Below are positions 17,329 through 25,825 of a stretch of 64,000 nucleotides of DNA, piece after piece. The notes below the pieces were generated by a model that worked only from the letters and a program-made list of their open reading frames with translations, was not told the DNA's origin and ran no database searches. The first letter of the stretch is position 1, and every line of letters starts with the position of its first letter. This stretch comes from Candidatus Zixiibacteriota bacterium (lineage in GTDB: Bacteria; Zixibacteria; MSB-5A5; JAABVY01), in the NCBI GenBank assembly GCA_011056555.1, contig DSEQ01000037.1:62001-126000 (forward strand), given 5' to 3'. The translations under genes were made by a program, and so were the position numbers.

Positions 17329-17832
17329 ATGGCAGAGGAAAAGAGCCAATCCAAAGGTTATAAAATTTCATTCTTTATAGGCGGACTTATACTCGGAATT
17401 GCATTGACAGGTTTTGTGGTGGCCTTCTCGCTGCCGCGCATGATGATTGATGTGCAGGAGAGCAAACTCGGCTTTGAGCAGACCGTCAATAAGATCCAGG
17501 AAGCCGCAATCGCCAACGGCTGGATTGTTTCCAAAGTTTATAATATACAACAGAGCCTTCTCGATGAGGGCAGGCAGGATATCGGCAATATGAGAGTGAT
17601 CTCCATCTGCAAACCGGAGTATGCCGAGGAGATTCTCCTGGATGACGGCAGGAAGAAGATGTCGGCCATGATGCCCTGCCGGATCAGCGTTTATGAGACT
17701 GCAAATGGTAAAGTATATATTGCCGGCATGAATCTGGGCTTGATGAGCAAGATGTTCGGAGGGACGATCGAGGAAGTAATGAAAAGGACTTCCAAAGAAC
17801 AGGAGCAGATGTACGCTCCGATTTACAAATAG
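17329..17832 (+). CDS. Membrane-anchored DUF302 protein
   Basis: 167 residues. One N-terminal transmembrane helix (about 11-32, ISFFIGGLILGIALTGFVVA) precedes a DUF302 domain with the recurring core IGNMRVISICKPEYAEEILL and MMPCRISVYE. The paralogue at 40866 has the matching GACNPEFAHQALL and MLPCNIVV. DUF302 is often found with redox or sulfur genes; its function is not settled. I prefer ATG 17329 to ATG 17317 because GGAG sits 6 nt before it. It lies 20 nt behind the ABC ATPase and converges with agmatinase, only 4 nt separating the stops. Confidence 0.75.
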   Translation: MAEEKSQSKGYKISFFIGGLILGIALTGFVVAFSLPRMMIDVQESKLGFEQTVNKIQEAAIANGWIVSKVYNIQQSLLDEGRQDIGNMRVISICKPEYAEEILLDDGRKKMSAMMPCRISVYETANGKVYIAGMNLGLMSKMFGGTIEEVMKRTSKEQEQMYAPIYK

Positions 17833-17836
17833 TCGA

Positions 17837-18718
17837 TTATCTACGGAATTTGGTTATATAGCCGATCAATTTATAGATCAATTTTGCGGCTGTGAATTCA
17901 GAGACATTATTGACCGGAAGGGGCGATAATTCAACTACATCGAATCCGACTATATTTTTGGAAATAGCAAGTTTTCTCAGGAATTCCAGAGTGGGATACC
18001 ACAGGCCCCCTCCCGGCTCGGGAGTGCCGACTGCGGGCATTATGGACGGATCGAAATAGTCGCAGTCGATGGTCAGATAGACATTTTCGCTTAAGTGATC
18101 CAGCGCTTTGGTCATCCAGGCCGATGATTCATGCATTTCTATTGCTGATATAATCGGGATTTTATCCCGTTCGATCAGCTCATGTTCCTCCCTGGACATA
18201 TTCCTGATTCCCACGCTGGCAGTTTGCGATATGAAATCACGGATTCTTCTCATTACACAGGCATGAGAGAATTTGTTACCCTGATATGATTCCCTCAGGT
18301 CGGCATGAGCATCAAGCTGAAGCACCGAGAGATCGTTGTATTCATCTTTATACGCTTTCACCAATCCGGCAGAAATCGAATGCTCTCCGCCCAGCATGCA
18401 GATAATCCTGCCATCCTCTATTATTGATCCCGCAGATTCATAGATCCGATCGACCATTTTCTGCGGCCCCACCGCGGTCGGCTCCAGTTCATCCAGGGTA
18501 TGTACGCCCTCCAGATACGCCTCGAATTTCAGTTCGTCGTCAAAAAGCTCTACCTCCCGCGAAGCGGAAATCATGGCATGCGGGCCGTTACAGGCGCCTT
18601 TCCTGTATGTAGTGGTTTGTTCGTAGGGAACCGGCAGGATTACAAAGCGGGAGTTTGCATAGTCGGATTTCTCCTTTTCCAGCCCTAGAAAATTATATTC
18701 GTGTCCTTCGTAATCCAT
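17837..18718 (-). CDS. speB: Agmatinase (ureohydrolase)
   Basis: 293 residues. Converts agmatine to putrescine and urea with a binuclear Mn site. Ligand motifs are intact: GGEHS (His113), LDAHADLR (Asp136, His138, Asp140) and TIDCDYFDPSIMPAVGTPEP. The GTPEPGG segment favours agmatinase over arginase. Third gene of the polyamine operon: it starts 15 nt after the DHS-like gene, downstream of a pyruvoyl arginine decarboxylase that would supply its substrate. Confidence 0.92.
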   Translation of the reverse strand: MDYEGHEYNFLGLEKEKSDYANSRFVILPVPYEQTTTYRKGACNGPHAMISASREVELFDDELKFEAYLEGVHTLDELEPTAVGPQKMVDRIYESAGSIIEDGRIICMLGGEHSISAGLVKAYKDEYNDLSVLQLDAHADLRESYQGNKFSHACVMRRIRDFISQTASVGIRNMSREEHELIERDKIPIISAIEMHESSAWMTKALDHLSENVYLTIDCDYFDPSIMPAVGTPEPGGGLWYPTLEFLRKLAISKNIVGFDVVELSPLPVNNVSEFTAAKLIYKLIGYITKFRR

Positions 18719-18733
18719 AGATGAAGATCCATT

Positions 18734-19771
18734 TTATTTAAAGCTGAATTCCAGCTTCCTGCCCAGATCGAAGGCCGGTTTATTGCGCTTGCGGGCTGTT
18801 TCCTCGCCGTCCTGGGCAAGCGCTGTGGCGATTATTGGCAAGGCAATGGTAACATCACAGTAACAAGTTGCAGTCAGCGCATCGCCATTGATTTTGCCCC
18901 ATGATTCCGCCTCGGAGAATGTGCATCCGGAAAGCCCGCCCCAGTGAGGAGCATCGGTGATAATCTGGATTGCAAATTTATGTCCGGGAGAATCGAAGCC
19001 GAGATGTATAATAGCGGTAACCTCCGCCTGCTGGATGAAATTTTTAGGTACACCTCCGCCCAGATATATAACTCCTGTCTGCGGCGCTCTGGCGGCCAGC
19101 AAGGCAGTCTCTTCCACATCCCCGATAACATCAAAAACAACTACTTTCCCGTTACGTTTAAACCTCTCCGCCAAAGCAATTCCATAAGATGAGTCGGCTA
19201 TTGAGGGGCAGTATATCGGCACCCCGGATTCATAGGCCGAGGTGACTATGCCGTCGGCCTGCTTGATACTGTTAAGGTATTCACCCCAGCGATAGAAAAA
19301 TTCGCGTGTCGTATAAGCACGTGATAGATCGAGATTAGCATGTGCCCAGTTGTCAATCAGCCTCTCCAGCTTGCGAAATTCATTCTCATTGGCGAAGGTA
19401 TCGTAAATCCGGTCCACTTTTTTTTCGTAAAGCTCAGCGTCATTCACATGCTGGCTGCCTATATAATGGTAGTTTCCCAGCGATTCATGGGCATCATGGA
19501 AAAGATTTGCCCCGGTTGATACGAGGCAGTCGATGAAGCGGTTCTTTATCAGGTAAACAATTATTTCACGCATGCCGGCCGGGACCATGGCGCCCGATAA
19601 TCCCATGAATATAAGCGTGTCCTCACGCAGCATATTTTTCCAGACTGCAAATGCCTGCGCCAGGGTTCGGCCCTGAAAGGATATATTTTTCATGTTGTCC
19701 AGAAGCCCGGCGACATTGGATGATTTGTCAACTTGAAATGGTGTTGTTGGCTTAGAGAGATAATCCTTCAA
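18734..19771 (-). CDS. Deoxyhypusine synthase-like protein, probable homospermidine-type synthase
   Basis: 345 residues of the DHS superfamily. NAD-site segments TGANLFHDAHESLG, YLGGGVPKNF and ITDAPHWGGLSGCTFSEAESWGKI (shown in part) include the lysine in SWGKI (about residue 293) that forms the enzyme-spermidine imine in eukaryotic DHS. Bacteria lack eIF5A, and a bacterial DHS homologue is known to make homospermidine in cyanobacteria. With agmatinase and arginine decarboxylase on either side, aminobutyl transfer to putrescine is the best inference. Start TTG 19771 is chosen because AGGAG lies 8 nt upstream; TTG 19789 has no such site. Confidence 0.8.
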   Translation of the reverse strand: MKDYLSKPTTPFQVDKSSNVAGLLDNMKNISFQGRTLAQAFAVWKNMLREDTLIFMGLSGAMVPAGMREIIVYLIKNRFIDCLVSTGANLFHDAHESLGNYHYIGSQHVNDAELYEKKVDRIYDTFANENEFRKLERLIDNWAHANLDLSRAYTTREFFYRWGEYLNSIKQADGIVTSAYESGVPIYCPSIADSSYGIALAERFKRNGKVVVFDVIGDVEETALLAARAPQTGVIYLGGGVPKNFIQQAEVTAIIHLGFDSPGHKFAIQIITDAPHWGGLSGCTFSEAESWGKINGDALTATCYCDVTIALPIIATALAQDGEETARKRNKPAFDLGRKLEFSFK

Positions 19772-19806
19772 AATCCATACTCCTGACAAGGATTACGACT
19801 TGATGT

Positions 19807-20358
19807 TTACATTATGAGAATGGCCGCCGCCACCACCGTGGTCCAGAGGCCCTCCTTGTGCCCCTTGGCCGACTGGGTGATGTTACGGGTGCGGATGATT
19901 TTGCCCTGAACTTTCCAGATCTCCTTGTTTTCGTCCCAGCTTTTATCAAGGTTGATTTCCAGGCCAAGTGTAGTTGCGAGCATGTCGACGGCCATATCCT
20001 CGGCATATTCACCTGCGTGACGGCCGGTCCATCCATAGGCGTGATGTTCTGAAAGGTAGCCATACTGCTTGCGGTCCTGGGGTATGGCAATTCCGACTGA
20101 CGCGGATATCAGGCGGTTCGGTTCATTGGTAGAATTCTTACTGATCACGGTATAGACAATTTGCCCTGGACGCAGCAGTTTAAGGCCTTCCTTCCTGGAT
20201 ATGATCTTTGCATGGGGCGGAAATATGGAAGATACAGCGACCAGGTTGTATTTGGCTATCTCGGCATTTCTCAGAGCCAGCTCAAAAGAGTTCAGCTTTT
20301 CCTTGTGTATGCCTACCCCTTTGGTTAAAAACAACTTTTTGGGAGTCATAGCATCCAT
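19807..20358 (-). CDS. pdaD: Pyruvoyl-dependent arginine decarboxylase proenzyme
   Basis: 183 residues, close to the archaeal PvlArgDC (about 165). Self-cleaves between two serines to make a pyruvoyl group; the site is visible as VAVSSIFPP (Ser43-Ser44). Other family segments: KLFLTKGVGIHKEKLNSFE, the glycine-rich G-x-G of sheet contacts, and WTTVVAAAILI at the end. Decarboxylates arginine to agmatine. GGAGGG lies 7 nt before ATG 20358. First gene of the operon pdaD-DHS-like-speB, and transcribed divergently from the serine genes. Confidence 0.92.
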   Translation of the reverse strand: MDAMTPKKLFLTKGVGIHKEKLNSFELALRNAEIAKYNLVAVSSIFPPHAKIISRKEGLKLLRPGQIVYTVISKNSTNEPNRLISASVGIAIPQDRKQYGYLSEHHAYGWTGRHAGEYAEDMAVDMLATTLGLEINLDKSWDENKEIWKVQGKIIRTRNITQSAKGHKEGLWTTVVAAAILIM

Positions 20359-20538
20359 CTTTAATCCCTCCGATTTTGTACACTGAAAATATGCTTTTTG
20401 CAGGGAAAATTCAACAGCTAAATGAAGTAATTTGAGAAACTTATCACTTGCAATTTGCCCGGAATTCCTTAAATTTCCGTCTAAATTGAAAACGCTTGAA
20501 TGCAGACAGAAAGCTAATTTGAACCCGTCGAGGAGCTT

Positions 20539-21777
20539 ATGATTACCGTGAAAGCCTTCCGTGGACTGAGACCGAAAGAGGAGGAAGCCTCAAAGATTGC
20601 CTCTCCACCGTATGATGTTTTGTCTTCCCAGGAGGCCCGTGAGATGGCCCGTGAGAATCCGATTTCATTCCTGCATATTAATAAACCCGAAATAGACCTG
20701 CCGGAGGATACAGATGCATATTCCGATTCAGTCTATCAGAAAGGCCGCGAAAACCTGAAGAGATTAATGGCCGAGGGTCATCTGATTCAGGACGATAAGG
20801 AATCAATCTATATCTACAGGCAGACCTGGAGGGATCATGTCCAGACCGGATATTTTGTAATCTCCGCAGTCAAGGATTATGATGAGGGGCGCATAAAGAA
20901 GCATGAATTTACGAGGCCCCAGAAAGAGGCCGACCGCACCAGGCTTATTGATGTCATGAATGCCCAGGTCGGTCCGGTTTTTCTGCTCTACAAGGATGAT
21001 CCGACTCTCAACGATCTGCTCGATGAGGGGGCCCGGTCGGTGCCCTCGGTGGACTTCACCTCTCCCGACGAGGTCAGGCATCAACTCTGGGTTATTGATG
21101 ATCCGAATATGATTAATCGGATTACTGCCGCATTTGAGAACCTGGAGGCCACCTATATTGCCGATGGCCATCATCGCAGCGCCTCGGCCAGCAATGTCTG
21201 CAGGATGAGGAAGGAAAAGAATCCGGATCATACCGGCAATGAGCCCTACAATTACTTCCTTTCAGTGATATTTCCAAAAAGCCATTTGAAGATTCTGCCC
21301 TATAATCGGGTTGTTACAGATTTAAATGACCTGACGAAAGAGCAGCTTCTTGAAAAAGTCAGTGAGAATTTCGATATCCAAAAGGCCGAGGGTGAGTTCG
21401 AGGTCGCTGATGAGCATGAATTCGGGATGTATCTTGACGGCGACTGGTATATGCTCACTCCCAGAACCGGCAGCTACAATGCCGGTGATCTTCTGGAGGG
21501 TCTGGATGTCAATATCCTGATGAAGAACCTGCTTGAGCCGGTGCTTGGAATAGGCAATCCGAGAACCGATCCGAGGATCGACTTTGTGGGCGGAATCAGG
21601 GGCAATAAGGAACTGCAAAGGCTTGTGGATTCCGGCAAGTTTGCAGTGGCCTTTGCTCTCTATCCCACCTCGGTTGAAAACCTGATCAGGGTCGCCGATA
21701 CGGGCCAAGTCATGCCCCCCAAATCGACCTGGTTCGAGCCCAAGCTGAGGAGCGGGATGGTTTCGCATTTGCTCTGA
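20539..21777 (+). CDS. DUF1015 family protein, serine-operon member
   Basis: 412 residues of DUF1015 (COG4198). Hallmarks: FRGLRPKEEEASKIASPPYDV at the start (partial), KKHEFTRPQKEADR, YIADGHHRSASA, and PFDD-like region LLYKDDP. The ADGHHR motif suggests an active site. DUF1015 genes sit beside serA and serC in many Bacteroidetes and related genomes, which ties them to serine or phosphoserine chemistry, but I know of no assignment I can rely on. Here it leads a three-gene unit, 38 nt before serA, with no serB in the window. GAGGAG precedes ATG 20539. Confidence 0.85.
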   Translation: MITVKAFRGLRPKEEEASKIASPPYDVLSSQEAREMARENPISFLHINKPEIDLPEDTDAYSDSVYQKGRENLKRLMAEGHLIQDDKESIYIYRQTWRDHVQTGYFVISAVKDYDEGRIKKHEFTRPQKEADRTRLIDVMNAQVGPVFLLYKDDPTLNDLLDEGARSVPSVDFTSPDEVRHQLWVIDDPNMINRITAAFENLEATYIADGHHRSASASNVCRMRKEKNPDHTGNEPYNYFLSVIFPKSHLKILPYNRVVTDLNDLTKEQLLEKVSENFDIQKAEGEFEVADEHEFGMYLDGDWYMLTPRTGSYNAGDLLEGLDVNILMKNLLEPVLGIGNPRTDPRIDFVGGIRGNKELQRLVDSGKFAVAFALYPTSVENLIRVADTGQVMPPKSTWFEPKLRSGMVSHLL

Positions 21778-21815
21778 CATATTTATTTAATTCGATATAA
21801 AAAAGGAGTTAAGCC

Positions 21816-22700
21816 GTGAAGATTTTAATTTCCGATGCCTTTGATCCAGGCCTGCCGGACAAGCTCAAAAGGTTCGGTGAGGTGACAGACGATAAATCCC
21901 AGCTTGCCGACTGTGAAGTTGTGCTGGTCAGAAGCAAGACCAAGTGTACCAGGGAATATCTGGATTCTGCACCCAAGCTCAAGCTGATTATCCGGGGCGG
22001 TGTGGGACTTGACAATATCGACCGGCCTTGTGCGGCCGAAAAAGGAATAAAGGTCTTCAATACCGCCGCCGCATCATCGATTGCAGTGGCCGAGCTGGCC
22101 TTTGCCCTGATGATTGCCCTTCCCAACCATATAGTCAAGGGGCATGAATCAATGGTCAGGGGAGAGTGGATCAAAAAGCAGCTCAAGAGGACCGAACTCT
22201 ATAAAAAGACCCTGGGCGTATTCGGATGCGGAAGAATTGGAACCGAGATCGCATTGCGGGCCAAAGCCTTTGGAATGAAGGTCATCGGATATGACCCCTT
22301 CCTCAACAGCCATGACACTATTGAAATCATTAATGACCTCGATACCATGCTACCCATGTGCGACTATATTTCGCTCAATACCCCGCTTACCGATGAGACC
22401 GCAGGCATGATCAACAAGGATGTCATAGCGAAAATGAAGGACGGTGTTTATATCGTCAATACCGGCCGCGGCAAGGTAGTAGTTGAGGAGGATATTGCCG
22501 AGGCGTTGAAATCCGGGAAGATCGCCGGATATGGAAATGATGTCTGGTATTCTGATCCGCCGGAATCCACTCCGCTTACGAGCGCTCCCAATACAATATT
22601 GACCCCGCATATCGGGGCCTCCACAAAGGAAAATCTGTTGCGTATTGGCGATATAATCGAGGAATTGATTGGCAAATATGTCGACGGAAATTTGGATTAA
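21816..22700 (+). CDS. serA: D-3-phosphoglycerate dehydrogenase, short form
   Basis: 294 residues with no ACT or intervening domain, so feedback inhibition by serine of the E. coli kind is not expected. Rossmann motif GVFGCGRIGTEIA (about 134), substrate loop IIRGGVGLDNID, catalytic His in TPHIGAST. Oxidises 3-phosphoglycerate to 3-phosphohydroxypyruvate. Start is GTG 21816 behind AAGGAG. Followed by serC after 24 nt. Confidence 0.88.
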   Translation: MKILISDAFDPGLPDKLKRFGEVTDDKSQLADCEVVLVRSKTKCTREYLDSAPKLKLIIRGGVGLDNIDRPCAAEKGIKVFNTAAASSIAVAELAFALMIALPNHIVKGHESMVRGEWIKKQLKRTELYKKTLGVFGCGRIGTEIALRAKAFGMKVIGYDPFLNSHDTIEIINDLDTMLPMCDYISLNTPLTDETAGMINKDVIAKMKDGVYIVNTGRGKVVVEEDIAEALKSGKIAGYGNDVWYSDPPESTPLTSAPNTILTPHIGASTKENLLRIGDIIEELIGKYVDGNLD

Positions 22701-22724
22701 TGCATTAATAGAGAGGTAAATAAA

Positions 22725-23804
22725 ATGGCTGATAGAATTTACAATTTTAATCCCGGACCGGCAACCCTGCCTTTGCCGGCGCTGAAGAAGGCGCAGGAAG
22801 AGTTCCTGGATTACAAAAACACGGGGATGTCGATTATCGAGACCTCGCATCGCTCCCCCGAATTCGAGGGTGTTCTGGTGGAGACCCAGGGCCTGCTCAA
22901 AGAACTTCTAAAGATTCCGGATGATTACCATATCCTGTTCTTGGGCGGCGGCGCCAGCCTGCAGTTTGCCATGATAGCCATGAACTTCATTCCGGATGCA
23001 GGATCGGCCGATTATATCAATACCGGCACCTGGTCGACCAAGGCTATCAAAGAGGCGGGAATCATAGCCCGATATAATGTGGCGGCGACCTCTGAGGATA
23101 AAAACTTCTGCTATATTCCCGAATCGTTTAACTTTGATCCTGATGCCGCCTATGTGCACCTTACAACCAATAACACCATCAAGGGTACACAGTGGCATGA
23201 ATTCCCGGATACTGCCGGGAAACCCCTGGTTGCGGATATGTCCTCGGATATTATGTCCAGAACACTGGATGTTTCCAAATTTGCAATGATTTATGCCGGC
23301 GCCCAGAAGAATTTGGGGCCGTCGGGTGTCACGGTAATTATCATGCAGGATGAATTCGCAAAAACAGCCCGAGAGGGTCTTCCAACCATGCTTTCCTATG
23401 ATACACACATAAAAAAGAACTCGCTTTTCAATACGCCCCCGGTTTTTCCGATCTATATGGTCAAGCTGGTGATGGAATGGATCAAGGATCAGGGCGGATT
23501 GGAAAAAGTGGATGAGATTAATCGCAAGAAGGCCGATCTGATTTATGATGCTATCGATGGGAGCGACGGTTACTATAGGGGCACGGCACAGAAGAAAGAC
23601 CGTTCCATCATGAACCTGACCATGCGTATGCAAAATGAAGATCTTGAGAAGAAATTTATCGCCGAGGCCAAGGAAAAGGGCCTGCATGGCCTCAAGGGGC
23701 ACCGTTCGGTTGGCGGAATCAGGGCCTCAATGTATAATGCTTTTCCGCTGGAGGGCGCCGAGAAGCTGGCAGAATTTATGATGCAGTTCAAGAAGAACAA
23801 TTAG
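22725..23804 (+). CDS. serC: Phosphoserine aminotransferase
   Basis: 359 residues. PLP enzyme of class V converting 3-phosphohydroxypyruvate and glutamate to phosphoserine. YNFNPGPATLP at the start, GGGASLQF phosphate loop (75-82), the Schiff-base lysine Lys195 in AGAQKNLGPSG, and the C-terminal GHRSVGGIRASMYNA. GAGAGG precedes ATG 22725. Last gene of the unit; an intrinsic terminator follows within 20 nt. Confidence 0.96.
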   Translation: MADRIYNFNPGPATLPLPALKKAQEEFLDYKNTGMSIIETSHRSPEFEGVLVETQGLLKELLKIPDDYHILFLGGGASLQFAMIAMNFIPDAGSADYINTGTWSTKAIKEAGIIARYNVAATSEDKNFCYIPESFNFDPDAAYVHLTTNNTIKGTQWHEFPDTAGKPLVADMSSDIMSRTLDVSKFAMIYAGAQKNLGPSGVTVIIMQDEFAKTAREGLPTMLSYDTHIKKNSLFNTPPVFPIYMVKLVMEWIKDQGGLEKVDEINRKKADLIYDAIDGSDGYYRGTAQKKDRSIMNLTMRMQNEDLEKKFIAEAKEKGLHGLKGHRSVGGIRASMYNAFPLEGAEKLAEFMMQFKKNN

Positions 23805-23820
23805 GAATCGAATTATAATA

Positions 23821-23857
23821 AAGAGGGGAGAGGTCCGGCCTGTCCCCTTTCTTTTTA
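23821..23857 (+). terminator. Intrinsic terminator after serC
   Basis: GGGGAgAGG pairs with CCTgTCCCC around a 4-nt loop, flanked by AAGA and followed by a T-rich run (TTTCTTTTT). Placed 17 nt after the serC stop, it should end the DUF1015-serA-serC transcript. Confidence 0.75.
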
Positions 23858-23993
23858 CAGCCACGGTTACTGGCTTCGCAGCCCGATCTGGTACCATTCA
23901 TCGCAGAGTGGCAGGTAATGCCGTGAAAGGCAGTAAATTAACGGGCCCCGTGCCGAATTCTTACGAAAGTAATATATCTCAGGCAGTTGCGGA

Positions 23994-24512
23994 CTATTGG
24001 GAAGATTGCCCTGCCCTGTCAGGTACCCTGAGCTTAATCAGATAATAGACAATGGGGATAATTAAGACAAAGACGATCGGAAAAACCATGTACCATAGCT
24101 CAAGTTCGGAAGAATTTCTGGTATTCATATCGTAGGTGTACTTCAGAGCGTAGATGAAGATCAAGTTTGTGGCTCCCAGGACCATGGCCAGCATCGTATT
24201 GGTAATTTCGACCAGTTTTTCTCTGTTTTTTTCGCTTGCCAGCCAAAATTCCTTGTGGGGGGCATTAATGAGGCTATCCGGCATCACCTTGAATAACCAT
24301 CCCGATATGGGCAGCCAGATATTGCAGATTGCTATCGCAGCGATCATCAGCATCAGAAACGTTGTTTTGTCCGACCAGCCATCGGGATTGCCGGAAAAGT
24401 CGAAATGTACCGTCATGCGATCCGGCAGCTGGGGGTAGTAGAAGAGAATCTGCAAGCCCATGATAATCAGAGTGGTAATCCAGAGTATTTTCCAGAAATT
24501 CCTCATAATCAT
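23994..24512 (-). CDS. DUF1648 (SdpI-like) membrane protein
   Basis: About 172 residues with four hydrophobic segments (about 6-25, 50-75, 110-130, 145-165). The DUF1648 signature follows the first helix: LPDRMTVHFDFSGNPDGW. Related domains occur in the SdpI immunity protein of Bacillus, but stand-alone members are mostly uncharacterised. The start is uncertain: ATG 24512, ATG 24506 and GTG 24566 are all in frame and none has a good ribosome site. Confidence 0.7.
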   Translation of the reverse strand: MIMRNFWKILWITTLIIMGLQILFYYPQLPDRMTVHFDFSGNPDGWSDKTTFLMLMIAAIAICNIWLPISGWLFKVMPDSLINAPHKEFWLASEKNREKLVEITNTMLAMVLGATNLIFIYALKYTYDMNTRNSSELELWYMVFPIVFVLIIPIVYYLIKLRVPDRAGQSSQ

Positions 24513-24632
24513 GTAAAAATACAGTGATCGGACTATTAAATTCAGTGAATTTTCAAAAAATTTCACCTTGAATTCATACTTTTAGTCGGAAAAATATTAG
24601 CATTTTGTTAGTATGGAATTAGAATATTGTTG

Positions 24633-24660
24633 CTATGATTATGTGAAATTTTTATCATAG
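24633..24660. repeat. Inverted repeat ahead of the Na+/Pi cotransporter
   Basis: CTATGAT and ATCATAG are perfect 7-nt arms separated by 14 nt, ending 41 nt before the cotransporter start. The left arm contains TATGAT, which could be a -10 box. An operator is possible; the AT richness makes chance plausible. Confidence 0.35.
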
Positions 24661-24701
24661 TTCAATTATGGTTGGGATACTGGCCGGGATAAGAAATTAG
24701 G

Positions 24702-25823
24702 ATGACCACAAGAACTGGCATTAAGCTTCTGGGACTGCTCTTCTTTATCTATCTTTTTATGCTCTCCATAACTTTGATGGGGGCGTCATTTAAACTATTG
24801 GGACATGGTTTTGCGGAGGAGCTGGTAAATTCGGTCTCCAATCCGTTCACAGCTCTTCTGATCGGTATCCTCGCCACCAGTATAATCCAGAGCAGTTCGG
24901 CCACCAGTTCGATTGTGGTTGGCCTGGTCGGTGGGCTTGGCATGGCCAGCGCGCAGGTGGGCGGGGAGGCGTCGGCGATTCCGACACTTACGATACAAAA
25001 TGCGATACCCATAATAATGGGTGCAAATATTGGCACCTCGGTGACTAATATACTTGTTTCAATGGGTCACATTTCACACAGAAGGGAATTTCGGCGCGCT
25101 TTTTCCGCTGCCATTGTGCATGACAGCTTCAACCTGGTGGCGGTCATAGTCTTTCTACCTGTTCAGATTACCACAAATTTCCTGGGGCTGGCGGCCTCCA
25201 AGGCGGCCGGAATATTTTCCGCAGTCGGGGGGTTAAGATTCGCATCGCCTATTAAGACGATTACCAAACCGGTTATCGACATTATTCACAACTCACCCCT
25301 GGCGATAGGCTGGCTGGATATAATTTTGGCCCTGCTTTTACTCTTCCTTTCGTTAAATCGCATCGTGAAAATCCTGAAATCGGTGGTTTTAAACAGAATA
25401 GAGGTGTTTTTTGATACCTATATCTTCAAGACTGCCATAAGGTCATTGTTATTGGGACTGATTCTTACTGCGCTTGTGCAGTCATCATCGATAACTACAT
25501 CTCTGGTTGTACCGCTCGCAGGCGCAGGAATTTTGTCACTGAACCAGATTTTTCCGTATACATTAGGGGCCAACCTGGGAACTACAGTAACCGCATTGCT
25601 GGCGGCCCTGACGATAGGAAGGCCGGAGGCGGTTACTATCGCCCTGGCACATGTTTTCTTTAATTTATTTGGAATAATAGTTATTTGGCCGATAAGATTT
25701 ATACCATTGAATTTTGCGAAATGGTTTTCCGTGCTGGCAATGAAAAATAGGATTATTCCGATCTTGTTTGTTGCCACACTTTTCTTTATAATTCCATTGC
25801 TGTTAATATTTTTGACGAGGTAG
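24702..25823 (+). CDS. Na+/phosphate cotransporter family protein
   Basis: 373 residues with about nine transmembrane segments. The two inverted Na_Pi_cotrans repeats carry the signature QSSSATSSIVVGLV (about 64) and VQSSSITTSLVVPLAG (about 263), each followed by GANIGTS or GANLGTT. Moves phosphate inward with sodium. The PhoU-domain partner that some homologues carry as a C-terminal fusion is here a separate gene starting 2 nt after the stop. Confidence 0.92.
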   Translation: MTTRTGIKLLGLLFFIYLFMLSITLMGASFKLLGHGFAEELVNSVSNPFTALLIGILATSIIQSSSATSSIVVGLVGGLGMASAQVGGEASAIPTLTIQNAIPIIMGANIGTSVTNILVSMGHISHRREFRRAFSAAIVHDSFNLVAVIVFLPVQITTNFLGLAASKAAGIFSAVGGLRFASPIKTITKPVIDIIHNSPLAIGWLDIILALLLLFLSLNRIVKILKSVVLNRIEVFFDTYIFKTAIRSLLLGLILTALVQSSSITTSLVVPLAGAGILSLNQIFPYTLGANLGTTVTALLAALTIGRPEAVTIALAHVFFNLFGIIVIWPIRFIPLNFAKWFSVLAMKNRIIPILFVATLFFIIPLLLIFLTR

Positions 25824-25825
25824 TT

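Noticed and set aside
22908-23702. 264-residue minus-strand frame
   Set aside because: Opposite serC, which has all its motifs.
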